Shown: positions 18,811-32,142, counted from the stretch's first letter. The stretch is DNA of 64,000 nt from Sabellastarte sp. h YS-2021 (GCA_964017235.1 OZ024940.1:4774001-4838000), one strand, 5' to 3'. The notes: generated from the letters alone by a model not told the origin. Made by a program: numbers and translations.

Positions 18811-19179
18811 TTTTTGGAAAGTTTTTGACAGACATGGGACAACAACAGGATTTGGTGCCCAAAAATAAACCCAAAAAAGACTTACTGTCCAAAAATGGAT
18901 AATATGTCCAAAACTTTATCTGAACAGGTAAATACAACAATTTCAGTTTCTAAATTTAAAAAAAAAAGAATCTTTTTAAAAATGTTAAATGATGTTATAC
19001 AATTTTGGTTTTAGTCTACATGGGAAAATATGTTAAGCATTTGTAAGTACTGACTTCAAAAACAGCTTGCCCATTAAATCATGGGAAAAACAGACAATGT
19101 CTTTGATAACAGTATTTATATGCAGCAATAAAATGTAATAAAATCATATATTATATTTTATCAACAGTGTCTGGGAGGA

Positions 19180-19202
19180 GGGGGGGGGGGGGGGGGGGGG
19201 GG
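19180..19202 (+). repeat. Poly-G run of 23
   Basis: A run of 23 G followed by a short TGTGTG tract, in intergenic sequence. Confidence 0.9.
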
Positions 19203-20261
19203 TGTGTGCTAAAATTATTTGTTAGTTTGAATCTACTTTTCCAACAACTGAGATTTGAGGACTGGTAGTGAGATTACATTTTGTTAAAGTTATAACATAC
19301 ATGTATTTATATGACCAGCTCTACACAGGTATGTGGCCTTTTCTTAAACAATATTTTTATCGATTCCTGGCTTGACCTGGGGCAACAATACTTAGGATAA
19401 TGTGACCTTAGATCTAAGTAAGGGAAGGCTTTTCACTTCAATTTTTCTTGCACTTTGTATCCACAAAACAAAAGTTAGGAACGTTCAGTTTCATTATTTC
19501 TTACTTGAAATCCAAGAAATACTTGAAATCTAAGTTACAAATGATCTAAGTATGGTTGCAGAATACGGTCCCAGAAGTTGGAAAGTTGGTAGTATGGTGT
19601 TATTATTATTTTTTATTTATTATTATTTTTTTTGTACAGAATCTTGACACCAACTGGAATGCACTGACTTTTTATATACATTTTTTATGTCAATAGCACA
19701 TATTGAAAAAATTATGTTTTTGTGTCCCAGGGTCGTACTCTGACAGGCTATCATTATTTATCTGTTTTGCCAAGAGTTGGGCTCGAACCTACAACCAGGG
19801 AGCTGAAGGCCAAGTAACTACTGAACCATTGATATATTTTCATATATTCAGGACACAAAGGAAAATCACATTTACCTTGTCATATGGTTTGCACCAGTTG
19901 TGTGCGGCTTCCTCTTTATATTTGGCAGTGTGACTAATTTGGCAGATCTGCAAATAATATACAGGCTATAAAGGTATCCCTTATAAATCAAATGGAGAAA
20001 TCTATCAGAGGTGTTTACCTCCTGATTCTTGGACTGTATCTGGACAATGGGGTGTACATCCAGTTTCTGAGTATATTTAATTCTCCATGTATTGTAGTGC
20101 AGGGGCCATTCTAGGTGAATAGTCCAGGGCTGTGGTTATGAACGAGATAAAAAATATTAGACATGAAAACTGAAGTTGAAGAGATGAATCTTAATATGCT
20201 TCGTAAATGATGTTATTTGTTCTGATATGAAAAGAAAAAGATTTGCCGAAAGTCGGTATGT
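19203..20261. other. Intergenic sequence with a tRNA-like SINE relic
   Basis: Mostly unremarkable. 19728-19835 contains GTTGGGCTCGAACCTACAACCAGGG with a TACTGAACC end, resembling the reverse of a tRNA-like B-box region. It is similar to 34700-34805, so both may be relics of one SINE. Confidence 0.4.
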
Positions 20262-20445
20262 TGTATGAAAGCCATCTAAATTCAAAAATTTGAAATAAAG
20301 TATTTAGAATTCCACATACATACTTAGAAGACCAAGTAACATATTTGGAATTCCAGATACACTATTCGGAATTCCAAATACGTATTTAGAATAACAAATA
20401 GCATATTTCAAATTTGGAATGTGGATGGTGGTTGCAGACTTTTGT
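20262..20445. mobile_element. EcoRI-palindrome element, short copy 2
   Basis: About five degenerate 20-bp units between inverted borders: GCCATCTAAATTCAAA at the left, and TTTGGAATGTGGATGG with GGTTGCAGACTTTTGTAG at the right. The right border is the inverse of the 17391 border, so this copy shows both ends. Confidence 0.65.
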
Positions 20446-20609
20446 AGTGTTGTGGCTGAAAGACTTTAAAAAGATATTTTACAGGGACTTAAGGTTCTGA
20501 TGTTTATAGCTACTTAATTCTTCCCAATTACTTCCACTGAGATTCACTGCACCTCCCAAAATTCTGGTTGAACTTATTTCTGGATAAATGATTTGACCGC
20601 ATGTAGAAA

Positions 20610-20975
20610 AATTCCCGTTATCTGGTAGTCCTGGTTAAGCAAATGAAACTGATTAACTGATTAAATTTAATTGATTAACGCCAAGAAAATTCCTATTATC
20701 TGCTAGTCCTGGTTAAGTAAATGAAACTGAATAACTGATTAAATTCAATTGATTAATGTCAGATTAATTCCCATTATCTGCTAGTCCTGGTTGAGTAAAT
20801 TAAACTGATTAACTGATTGAATTAAATTTAATTGATTAACTGCTTGAGAACTGAATAACTGATTAAATTCAATTGATTAATGTCAGATTAATTCCCATTA
20901 TCTGCTAGTCCTGGTTGAGTAAATTAAACTGATTAACTGATTGAATTAAATTTAATTGATTAACTGCTTGAGATT
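20610..20975. repeat. Tandem duplications of an AATTGATTAA-rich unit
   Basis: Four copies of a segment with CATTATCTGCTAGTCCTGGTT and CTGATTAACTGATT. The first two are about 75 bp apart. The last two are 123 bp apart and nearly identical, so they duplicated most recently. Confidence 0.8.
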
Positions 20976-22061
20976 AAATGGGCTTATGTAAAAAACTATG
21001 TATTTATTGCAAATAATTTTACCTTTGTTTTTATTTTGTTAACCCCCCCCTCCCCCCCCCCAAACCTACCAATTCTGAAAATGAATTTATTGCTGTACTT
21101 TGAACTTTTAGGTGTGTTCACTTACATAACAGCCTTTTTTGGAGAGAGAAAAAACACCCATTGTCACTTCCTCTTTTATCTAAACAATTGAACCTGTCAC
21201 TTCCACCTCACAGACAGAATGACTCAGAAGAGTGCTTTACTGTCCTTGTTCTATCACCTCACACATTTGCCAAAAACTGTAATTAATTCAAATTGGAGAA
21301 AAAAACCTGTCAGAAACCCAGTGGAAAATCTACAACTGTCACAAATTATACATCGAAAGGTTCAAGAGGTCATTTTAAATCCTCCAATACTCTGTCAACG
21401 GCGACAGCGAAAGTGGGCTGATTGACTGACTGACTGACTGACTGACTGATTGATTGGGTTTACACATTGTATAGGTTTTAAGTGACATTTTCATCGTGTC
21501 AGTGTGGAACTGGCCTTTCAATATTGACATCAATCTTTGAATTTGACTTTGAAAATCAATTTCAATTAAAATAGCCTTTCTCCCTGGAAAAAAATGCATT
21601 AAACTGAAATTATCATTTTTTTCAACACCTTCTCTTAAAATCAGCCGTACAAACTATACATTCAGAAATTTCTGGGTTTCACAGGAAAATGGTGTGTTTA
21701 ATTGACATGTGTACATTGCTAATATGTCTGTTAATCTAGAGGTTTACTTGAGAATAAATCAATTGTGAGCCTTTACCATTTTGTATGGAAACTCTGCTGA
21801 GAAAACTGCTACGTCTCTAAACTCATAACCATTACCGAAAAATACTGACATATTGATTTATAAAATACCAATACTTTTGCTAGGCAAGACTTTTGCAACA
21901 GATTAATGTGACAAAACAAAAAAATTGTTGTACCGACCTGGACAGGACTCGGAACAATCAGACTTTTTCCACTGTTTAGTATTCCCCCCTCGGATTCATC
22001 CAACAGGACAGGGTATGGTGTGAAAGAACAGGAAAAGGTGATGTAACCGCAAAGTATCCTA

Positions 22062-22093
<32 letters not shown>

Positions 22094-22924
22094 AATCATG
22101 AGGATGGGCTGTCATTTCCACCTTTGTTTTGTGACAATAATTTATGTTGAAAATACTAAGAAAAAAAACATAAACAGGCACTGAGGTGAAACTGTGTGTA
22201 AAATGCCACTGCTGATTGTTATACCCAATGTTAACCAGAGATGGGTTGTAATTCTAATAGTCTCTTTCCCTGTTACACTGCTATCAAATGAGAAATCTTT
22301 TTAGTATGACCCAGGCAATAAAATGTCCATTTTTTTTTCTTGGAAATCAACAGAAACTGAGCCAATCTATAATAACTTTTCAACATATGATATTTTTGAG
22401 AACTGCTAATGTTCAAGTAGAAACAAATTCTTGATTCTGTTCTTCAATTTCTCCCTGACTCTTATAGAGCTGTTCCACAATGGCGATTGTCCTTCCCAGT
22501 GGGTTTACGAACCTATAAAGTGGCTGTCAGGGAGGCAATGTTCGTAAGCTATTCAGGACCAACTCATAACTGGGAGTTTTGTATCGGGAACTGACCAGCA
22601 TGCTGACGGGGTTGGGGGGAGGGGGGAATATACAATTACAATCTTATTCAAACCGGACACAGCTCTGTCACTGAATCTGATTGGCCAGGAGCTGTGGCAA
22701 AATTCCCCATATACATGTTTGCTGTTCTGATAGTAACCCTGTAATGTGTAATGGATGAAACCACCTGGTTTCACCTTTATGGTTCATAACCTTGAACCAT
22801 GATAAAATTCTGAATATACCATGGTTTGTCAGGTGTTATCCTTACATTCAAAGTATTTTTGTTTTATTGGGGGATTTTGTACTAAGAGACACACACAAGT
22901 ACACTAAATTATGACAAGGTCAAA
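20976..22924. other. Intergenic sequence with homopolymers and a GACT microsatellite
   Basis: A C-rich run at 21043-21061, a (TGAC)n stretch at 21422-21448 and an A run of about 30 at 22061-22091. No coding exon was recognised. Confidence 0.45.
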
Positions 22925-23235
22925 GGTAGGCCAGATCTCCATTACTGGAGGACTAAGAGTGCCATCTGACCCTCCTGCCTTCACAAGTACAGCCCAAGCT
23001 CTCTAGTGACTTACATTACCCCTAACTGGAAGACAGAGGCTCAAGGATGACCATTTATCAATGTCCCTGGAGTTCTTTAGCCTGCCACTGGGGATAGGAG
23101 CTGATGAAAGAGGACAGTCACTTTAAGCGGTCATCCTAGCCACTATTTATCTGCCTGAACTTAGGATTGAACCAAGGTCCTCTGTGTTTCTAGGCAAGTG
23201 TTAGCACAGCAGCAGATTTTACAGCCCCCAAAGTA
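22925..23235. repeat. Dispersed SINE-like repeat (family B), copy 2
   Basis: The fullest copy: ACAAGTACAGCCCAAGCTCTC, GGATGACCATTTATCAATG, TTTAGCCTGCCACTGGGG, CTTTAAGCGGTCATCC and GTCCTCTGTGTTTCTAGGC, in the same order as at 10268-10590. Confidence 0.7.
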
Positions 23236-25096
23236 ACATCAGAACAGGCAGTCTTAGGTTCAAACCCACGATCACAGATTGAATGACAAACTTTTTATCA
23301 ACCAGATCACCACAGGCTACTATTGTACAAACTCTGAATAAAGAAGAATGACGTCAAATGACAACTTCCTTCTTGTGTTTTCCTTATAAGTCATTTAGTC
23401 AGTGTCTGTCTCATTTCTTTGCTATTTAGTCATTTTAAAAAAACTGACATGGAAATGGAACATTTTTTTATTTAAAAATAAAACAAACTTACATTGAAGT
23501 AAATTTTGACAATCAAATCATACAAAAAATGCAAATGTCAGGACACTAGCTGTTCTAGCATCAGACTTTTGACAGAGAAATTAGTTTTAAATGCCATTAG
23601 TGTCAGAAGGTCAAACTTAAGTTTCAGATCCTGTGGTACAGAACTGTGATAATGTTAGCAGGCAGCCAGTAAATCACAGCCAATATATGACGACATGTGT
23701 TTACACATTTTACTTATATTTTGTATTTGGTATCAAAATCTTTCTCTTAAAACCAGAAATCCACTAAGAGAGAAATAAAGGTAATGTTACAGTTTAAAAT
23801 TGAAAATTCAGGATTTTTTAACAACTTCTTCCTAAGGTCAGGCCCTACCTACAGAAAAAATAATTCAAGAAAGATCCATTACTTAGTTTTTGAGTTATTT
23901 CAAAGATAGACAATTGAACAGATCCCCCCAAAAATAACCCCAGGTAACCCCAGCTGTTTGAATTTTGGACCACTGGTGTCGTAAATCGGTTGTCTGTTCT
24001 GATGAAACACACCCTAAGAAAAAAATAAGACAAGGGGAAATGATTTGACTGTTGAACTAGATGGATATGAGTTGTAAAGTTTATTTTGTGACTCAAAAGC
24101 TACTTATAGAAGCACTCTGACAAACAAAATCATAAAACACTTCTTGACAGGCCAACAATGACGTTCAACATATAAATATAAATAATTTTTTTTAAAAAGA
24201 CATTGACCTCAATTTAAACATCTGGGATTAGGTTGGGGTTTTCCCAAAGTCTGTGTTTTTAATTTAAACAGGAACGTCTCCTTGGAAAACAAAAAAATCT
24301 TTTTAAATGTCCCCTTCGGTGTGTACTCATGGGTATTATTTACAAAATTCTATAAAACAAAACTGTGTGGCTGTTGAGGTTTGTCTGTTAACTTTTTTGT
24401 AAAATTTCTAGGGTAGAAAGGCATTTTTGGGGGCAACTGAAACTGAATACATTTCAGGCTTATTCAAACATCTCACCTGTTGAAATGACAGCTTTCTCTT
24501 TCAAAACAAAGAGGTTGTGCTGTGTGAAATCTTGGGAGTTTACAATAAATGCCTTCAGTGCCAAGATCTATCTTGTTTTCTGTTCTTAAATGAACACCAG
24601 CATTTGTCAAGCTCCAAAGGAACCCATCAAATAACTCACTACATAATCAAGACTCTATATTGCATTAAATCTCCTGGCATTGGCAAACAACTCCCAACTT
24701 TTAAATACGAAAAATATTTTGCTTTGACATTGCCAATCATAATTGAGAATTGGGCTCCATTTACAACCATCCTTCATGACACTGGCCTGAAAACTTAACA
24801 GTCAACCAAAGTTGAAATGTCCACCCAATTGTGTTTACACAAATCCAGTTTCTGGTGCCTATCACGTTAGGCAAATTTATCAATTGGCTCTCATATCTGT
24901 GGACGTTGGTTCAAATCCATATGAAGACCACCTTGTGAAAACTAGCAATACCATCCCAACTGTTGAACTATTCCACCATAATTGCTTCATCCAAAACCAG
25001 AAAATAAAAACTTTCAAAGTTAGTTTACCTTTCATCCCAAACAAAAAGGCATTAATGTCTAAAGTTTTTCATTCTTATTTTTTTCTAAACTTTCAG
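23236..25096. other. Intergenic sequence upstream of the GPCR gene
   Basis: No convincing gene. Open frames at 24517-24798 and 24812-25144 are short, low in complexity and have no family resemblance. The 3' end, TTTTTTTCTAAACTTTCAG at 25078-25096, looks like a real splice acceptor, so a further 5' exon of the GPCR gene may lie here. Confidence 0.5.
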
Positions 25097-25109
25097 TCTG
25101 ACTTCTTTA

Positions 25110-25862
25110 ATGCATTTGAAAATGCCTTCAAAACAAGCATCTGATGATGAAGCCACTGGAAGATTCGGTGATATTACAACAGCAGTTGATGAGATCATCA
25201 CAGGATCTGATGACATAGCCACAGGATTTGATGACATCACCACAACATTTAATGACATCACCACAGGATTTCATGCCATCACCACAGGATCCGATGGCAC
25301 TGAGGCAGGGTTCAAGGACAATGCTACAGGTTTCCACGACACTACAGGATTGGGTAATCTGACCACCACTCCACATAACACCAACATCCGCATAACGGAT
25401 GAACACAAGCAGGTCATCTACTTCATAGTCAGTTCTCTGACCCTAATCTTCAACGCTGTGGCTCTACTGGTGTTCATTAGGGGCAAGCAAAAGATGGGAC
25501 TTCAGCCGAATCTACATATCCTGTTCGTTAATCAAAGTGCTGTGGACTTGGCAGCTGGCTTTTTCCTCCTGACAAACACGCTCTCTTTAAGACACGTACC
25601 CGACCAATTCAGCGGAGCTTTCCAAGGCTTCCTCTGTAAATACTGGTACTCGGGCTTGCTGCTGTGGGTAACCATCTTGGTCTCTGCATACAATCTGATG
25701 GTGGTCAGCATAGTGAAGTACCTCTGCGTGGTCCACCCCTTATTCAACAGGGTCCACATCACCAAGAACAAGATCTACGTAATGATTGCCTTGACATACT
25801 TGCCAGCCATTGGCTTCTACATTGCTCTCTTTGAGACGGCCTCAGGAGTCAAGGATGGAAAG
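25110..25862 (+). CDS. GPCR exon 1: N-terminus to extracellular loop 2
   Basis: 251 codons covering the repeat-like N-terminus and TM1-TM4. Start codons at 25110 and 25122 are both possible. The frame is open to the likely acceptor at 25096, so the exon probably begins at 25097. Confidence 0.83.
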
Positions 25863-27160
25863 GTAGGACAAACAAAATTATTTTGTCCAAGAGACAAAGA
25901 TCACTTCGAAGAATAACTTAAGGTTGTGTTTAGCTTGCATTTTTATTAAAAACTCATCTGTAATTCTACTTTGGAAGCTATGTTTGGACAGTATTTAGGG
26001 TACACATGTACATGTACTAATTCTCAGCATACCCACTTGAAAAGTGTAACATTTAACACATTGCGAGCATGCGGCTGTAACCCTAATTGTTTTAAAGCTG
26101 TACCTCATTTTTTTCACAAAATAATGGACTATCCTACTGGATACCAAATACACAATCTCTTATAAAAGTCAAAACTCAAAGGTTTAATGTCCCTTTAAAA
26201 CTGTGTTATTTCAAGAATATACAAAATACCATCAGTTAGGTAGGTATAATATCTATGGAGTAGATATACACAAAAGCTTTGGCAAACTGTGTGGAAAATT
26301 TTACAAAATCTGTGTGCATATCTTGTCAAAATATTGCTACTTTTCTCATGGCTGGTTTTGTGTTAGTACAATTATATTTAATGAAGGTTTTGTTGTCACA
26401 AATACCTCACACAACACCAAAACAGCTCCAGCATTTTAATTCTGACACTCCTGATGTCCTTGACTAAAACTTACAAGTGTTTTGATTGTGAAGATTATGT
26501 AGACATTCCTGTACAGGACAAAGGTCCAACTTTATTGTTTTACAACCTGTTCAACAGCCATTGCCCTACTGGAATGGGCCCTCGGCATTGCCCATTGTGG
26601 ATGTCCAACAAATATGTCACCGAAAACCTCTATTTTACAGTATTTCTTTCATATTTCAGTGTCACCAGATCAGCCTGTGGCCCAGTCAAGCAGTGGAACG
26701 ATTCTTTGGCATCAGCACCTACGTGATTGTGTACATCATACCGATCATCGTGCACATCTTCTGCTACTCCTGCATCCTCTTCACAGTCTGCCAAAGGCCA
26801 AAACACCGGGCCAATACAAACGCCTTGAAGGTCAGGTCTCAGAAGTTCAACCTCAGGCTGTTTATGCTCATCGCATTGGCATTCTTCATCTGTTTCACCT
26901 GGAACCTCAACATCCTGCTGCCGTACTATCTGGGCCACCACCTGGACTTTCAGGGCTGGTCCTACAACCTCTCAGTCATCTTGCTCTACACCAACTGTTT
27001 GGTGAATCCCATCATCTACTTTGGGTTCTACCAGCAATACAGGAAATACCTGCTGCAGCTCATTGCCGGCTGCTTTTGCGTCGATTCCAGAAGACACGAA
27101 ACAACTGAGGTCACTGGCCATATAAAATTGAATGAGATCAAGCCTGGTACAATGGTATAA
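25110..27160 (+). CDS. Class A (rhodopsin-like) GPCR, two exons, 417 residues
   Basis: Exons 25110-25862 (donor GGAAAG|GTAGGA) and 26660-27160 (acceptor ATTTCAG|TGT) join in phase 0. The extracellular N-terminus (1-100) has degenerate repeats of an ITTGFDD type and N-glycosylation sites (NAT 71, NLT 83). TM1 about 102-123 (N115), TM2 with NQSAVDLAAG (D146), C176 before TM3 and C252 in loop 2 for the usual disulfide. The TM3 end reads VKY (202-204) rather than DRY. TM5 has P279. TM6 carries CFTW (329-332) instead of CWxP. TM7 ends in NPIIY (367-371), followed by a short tail with a CFC palmitoylation-type site. The ligand is unknown; peptide or amine receptors of lineage-expanded invertebrate families look similar. 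An acceptor at 25096/25097 and no in-frame stop before 25110 leave room for an upstream exon. Confidence 0.88.
26660..27160 (+). CDS. GPCR exon 2: loop 2 to C-terminus
   Basis: 166 codons plus stop. It begins exactly with the loop-2 cysteine codon and carries TM5-TM7 with NPIIY. The donor before it and this acceptor agree in phase 0 over a 797-bp intron. Confidence 0.85.
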   Translation, partial: CHQISLWPSQAVERFFGISTYVIVYIIPIIVHIFCYSCILFTVCQRPKHRANTNALKVRSQKFNLRLFMLIALAFFICFTWNLNILLPYYLGHHLDFQGWSYNLSVILLYTNCLVNPIIYFGFYQQYRKYLLQLIAGCFCVDSRRHETTEVTGHIKLNEIKPGTMV

Positions 27161-30100
27161 AATCAACGATTGGCAGTATAAAATCCAATGTTGCCGTTTC
27201 AAAGTTCAATAAGCAACATACTTTCATAAATCAAGATACTTTAAGATGATGCTTCCTGTGTATTTTGAAGTTGTAAAGAAAATCCCACATTTTCTCTCTC
27301 TGGCTTATGTAAAATCTTTGAAATAATCAGATGCTTTTATGGTACAGTTTCATCAATTGATACGTGAACTCAGTGAATGGCTTAGGTTGAAGGACACAGC
27401 ACAGGTGGTATGTCCTGCAGTTGCAGGTGTTTCTTGGTGGCGGACCCACCTCCCAGGTCGCTCCATTTTGTCCAAGTTGTTCACATTACAGGTCAAAGTC
27501 TCATAAACCAACCACTATATTGCTGTTGGCAGAAGTTGTAATCAGCCATAACTGGACCAAGATCCTGTGAATGTGTCGGCTATTGTTGGAGGTCAAGGTC
27601 ACAGAGTCGACTGTATTTATTTCCAATTTAATGGAACAACTTAATGGGACAGAAAGTCTGAAGGTGTACATCACTGCTATATTATTACATCTAGTGCTGC
27701 TTTGGACCATATGTTTTATCACATATTTATTTAGAGAAATATTTTATGAGCTAGTTAACAATTCTGAGAGAAATCATATCTTTATAACAAAATAGCAGAG
27801 TTTATTAAGGGAATTACTCTAAATTATGTAATAACATCCAGGGGCTATGCATTTTTGTTCAGAGGTTGGGTGTTTATTACATCAGATAGCAATAGAATAA
27901 ATGTTTTCACAAAAGTTACACAGCTACCTTAAAATGCTCTATTAACTGCAATATTTTGGGGGGGCTTACTTTCTGTTTCTTGTAACAGGTGACAAAATAT
28001 GTCTGACAAAATAAATAATACAAAGTATTTTACTATAATTGTGTACATCTACTGTAAAAAAGATGATCTCTAACTGGGCCTTTCTGTAATTGAATACTGT
28101 TTGCTTCCATTTCTGATCTCTACTCACTGAATATTGTTATTAAAATAATGGAGTGGGTGGCAGCAAAATTAGAGAGGGGGCAATTCTTACCGAAATTACG
28201 GTATATGCAAAATTATGTACACTTAAATGGAGTTAATTTGGAAAAAAAATTGCTGAAATATTTAATGCTACACTTAAAGTGAGATAAAAAGTTTGTATTT
28301 TATATGCACAAGTTTCAGGAACATGTACCATATATATGGGAGTTTGCATTTTATAAGCAGAAGTTTTAGGAATATATTTTACTGTACAAGGGAGATGCAT
28401 CTGTCACTAAGTTGAATGGATGCTTTTGTTGAACACATCCTCTCTGACTGGTGATCATAATGATAAAGGGAAAGAATTTTTTTTTATACCAAAAATCCTA
28501 TGAAATTTCACTTTTGGCATATTTATTGGTAATATATCTGCAAGAATGAAACCCAACAGGGTGCCGTGGTATGCACACATACTATTTGTGTGTGACAGTA
28601 AGAAATTCCCTATAAACTTAGACCCAGTAGTGCCAAGGTGCTACCTTAGTGCACCATGATTGTCCGAATACATTTTCCTCCAGTGAGAGTGTAAAATCCA
28701 GACAAATGCACCTCCTTCAATGTCCCAGAACAACCTCAAAAGTAAAGAGTTATGGGTCTATGAAGTCTATGATATCCTCTACTGGGGCAAGGTCCTTCCT
28801 TAGCATACTATGATCCTCCAAGTAAATTTCCCTTCCAGTGAGAGTATAAAATCCAGTTACAAACTATAAAATGCACTCATTCATTGCCTCATGAAAAACC
28901 TGAAGTAAAGACTGACGAACAAGTCTACCATAAACCCTTATATATTCATAGCAGTGTCACAGCCTTGATTTGTCTAATAATTATTTATGTGATGCTTCCC
29001 ATTTACATATGTTATATATGCTATTTACTTTTGTATCAGATTTGAGTCATTTAGAATGTTGTCTGACCTCCTGACTGTAGTCTTTAAAAATATTTTTACA
29101 ACTATTTTTATTTTCTAAAAGAAACGTATATGTATATTTATTTGAGTACGGTCTGGCCAAAGGAAGAAGTGATTACATTTTGGGGAAAGATCCGGATCAT
29201 ATTCTTGATACGATAAAATAATCCTGAATTTTCAGAAATGCCCCTGGACAGAAGTACGTGTTGTGGGGATGCTTTCTTGTTTATTGTTATTTTTACTCTA
29301 AAGAAAGGTTACTCATTACGGAGTAGGGAAATGGTAAGAATACGTAAATACATCATTGCTATATCCTCATTGATTTGTTTTACTGTGTCTTTATGTCCTG
29401 ACCACATCAGTATTTATAACTGAATAGTATTGAAGTCACTGTGTTGCAGAATAAACCATGTGTAAATGTCAGTAGTTGGCAGTTGTACAATGTGTTGAAA
29501 ACAGTATTGAAATAATTATATTTAAAGTTAGAAACTTTAAGTCTCCACTAACGTCGAATATTTATCTATATTTTATATATATATTCATTACTTGTTTATA
29601 CTACTGATATAAAATACTGGTGCTGATAGCTGTCCTTCTTTTAATGTTTTATCACTTCACTTTATCACTCGAGAAATCTCATTTCAATTGAGAACATTTG
29701 CCATAAAACCATCACAATATATCAGCTACTTTGCCAGCTAACATCCACTGAGAATGCTGTATAATAATATCCATATATATAGAATTAGTTACCGATTCTT
29801 CAAATCTGGCTGCTGAAGGATGACAAAGCTTCAGTTCTTTTCCTGAATCGAGCATTTTTCCCAAAGGCACACTGTGACCTAGTTCTGCTTTGACCTTCAC
29901 TGTGACCTTGAAGCTCAGTCGGAACCGCTTAGGTATTTGTAACTAGCTCAGGTCACATACACTGAAACTGGAAGGTCAAATAATCCCATCAGAAACTATG
30001 ATAATTCAAAAATCTGAAAATAAAACAAATCTTCATATTTCTTCACTTATATCAAGTAATTATGACATTACAATCTCCATTTGAAATATAATCTAAGAAG

Positions 30101-30435
30101 AACTTTTATAGTATTTAACGTCCTCAATCTGCCAATTTCTAAGGCACAATCATTCATAAAACATATTTAATAACATTGAATTAATGCAGTCAGGTCATAG
30201 AATAGCAGACTAAGAATATGGGGTGGATAAGGCACATAGGTTTTTGAAATCTCAATTTTTAACTTTGTTTCTAAGATGGCAACTGAGGTAGAATGACAAA
30301 TGTTATCAGGCAGGCTATACCAGACTTTAGGTACATCAACTTCCAATGTTAAGTCTAGTTTGAAAAAAATTCAATTTTTTCACATCATCTTGTCATCAAT
30401 GAATCAATCAATCAAGGAATAATTAATAATACTAA
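27161..30435. other. Intergenic sequence, no gene seen
   Basis: Holds one copy of the 'GGAAAGATCCGGATC' repeat at 29120-29240. It also has two similar paragraphs at 28600-28740 and 28745-28890 (AGTGAGAGTGTAAAATCCAG and AGTGAGAGTATAAAATCCAG), a degenerate duplication of about 150 bp. No credible exon. Confidence 0.5.
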
Positions 30436-30735
30436 TAATACTGGGCTCTTATATAGCGCTTTTTCTATTATTAGCTCAAAGCACTTTACACAGTATTACC
30501 CCAGCAAGGGTAGCTAGCCTTGGTAACCTTATCTATTGCTGCCATGCAAGGCGCAGAAGGCAGTATCCCTTAAAGCTGGGTACCCATATTTCCCCTGGGT
30601 GGAGAGAGGCACAGACCAGGTTAACATCTTGCCCAAGGATGTTATCCCACATGAAACAGTTGGCATCACTGGGGATCGAACCCACGACCCTTGGATTATA
30701 AGTCCAACACCCTACCAACTGAGCCACACGAGACA
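30436..30735 (-). repeat. tRNA-derived SINE with a GCGCTATATAA-type tail
   Basis: On the minus strand it opens with a tRNA-like head, GTGTGGCTCAGTTGGTAGGG (A box) and GTCGTGGGTTCGATCCCC (B box), passes through a body, and ends AAAGTGCTTTGAGC and AAAAAGCGCTATATAAGAGC. Tails of this kind are known from deuterostome and other conserved-domain SINEs (Deu-like). A simple ATT repeat follows. Confidence 0.8.
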
Positions 30736-31227
30736 ATTATCTCACTGAAACTAATAAAAACAGATATAAAATCTGGTAGAATGAATCTCAAAAGTTGGTT
30801 GTTACTTGCAGTGACCCGATGGTTTTCAGGGCAGAACGTTGACCAACTAGTATGTACTGCCATCCTCCATCGCATTATCTCATCTCTCTGATCATTCGCC
30901 AAACTGCGACACAACCAAGCTACATATGATAAACGACACCTTATCTGTAACTCCTAATGCTTATTCAATTTGTTTATTTTTTTTTACTTTATTTTAAATT
31001 TTTACCTGGTGAAGCATTCTCTTCTGGCAAATCCTCCTCCTCTTCACTCAAACTCTCCTACTTCTTCATTCATGATCTTTTTTTTTTTTATGCCATTTGG
31101 AAAGTTTTCCCACTAAAGCACAATATCTCTTTTTTCCAAAGGATTCAAAGTGCAATTTCATCCAGAATGAGAGCATAAGTTCAGACCAAACTCTAGTGAC
31201 AGACGTTCCCCAGACTGACTGAGTCTC

Positions 31228-31320
31228 AGGGATTTTTATTTTATCAAAGTTCCTGGGGGTTCTTTAGCCTGCCACTGGGGGGTAGGGCCCAATAACAGAG
31301 GATCTCTATGTAGATGATTT
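31228..31320. repeat. Dispersed SINE-like repeat (family B), fragment
   Basis: Only the middle survives: CCTGGGGGTTCTTTAGCCTG, CCACTGGGGGGTAGGGCCCA and AACAGAGGA. Confidence 0.6.
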
Positions 31321-31595
31321 AGTGGAGCTGTTACAAAGTGCCCGAGTATCTGATACTAGACTGTGTTGAGAAAACCAAGTACAAAGTAGTGAAAGTTCAA
31401 AGTTTCCCAATTTTCAGACTTTTCTGACCAACTCATTTTTCACAAACTATTTTTCCCTTATTTCCACAGATATTTGACATTTGATTAAATTATAAATTTG
31501 TCTACATCAGCTGCCATATATGTTTTAGTGGTAACCCAGTTGGTCACTGCTGAAACTCGGGTGCAGATTTGGATTGGTTATTGCATAATGAATAC

Positions 31596-31914
31596 TAGTG
31601 CTGGGACGATGTTTGAAGAAGTTCGATAGTTTACTGCCCTGATTTCGGAGTTCGGTTCAAAACGTCTGAAATTCGGACTTTGCAAAACATTTAGAAATCC
31701 CCAATATCACACCACATCCCAACGGATCCTATTTTCGCCCATCTATAAAACTTGTTTCTTTTGTTGGAAATATGGCGGAATTTATTTTTAAAATATATAG
31801 AAGTGACAAGATTTTATATGAGATTTCTGTCTTTTAACTGGTTTTGAAAACGTTCGCTAGTTTGTACAGGTACCAAACATCGAACCCGATATTCGAAGCG
31901 ATTTCACAGCACTA
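31596..31914. mobile_element. hAT-like MITE, 319 bp, with 8-bp target duplication
   Basis: Tips are TAGTGCTGGGACGAT at the left and TTTCACAGCACTA at the right. It is flanked by a perfect 8-bp duplication ATGAATAC (31588-31595 and 31915-31922), the target size of hAT elements. A TTCGAA-rich interior and no transposase. Confidence 0.88.
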
Positions 31915-32142
31915 ATGAATACCCAGTTCCACTTTCAAACCCGGAGTTAATAAATTAGTTGGTAAGGCAGGATTCTCCTACTTTGGGTCAAACATCAAAA
32001 CTGAATATGTATGATCAAACATTGAAGCTAAGCTAATTACTCACTGCTTATTTTATGATAAAAATGAGACCAACCATGTTTTTTACTACAGTAAAGTAAA
32101 TCAATGTCTATCAGGCAAGTATTTTCATCCAGATTTTATTTT

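Noticed and set aside
24517-25144. Two open frames upstream of the GPCR
   Set aside because: Low-complexity, no domain. The second simply runs into the GPCR exon in another frame.
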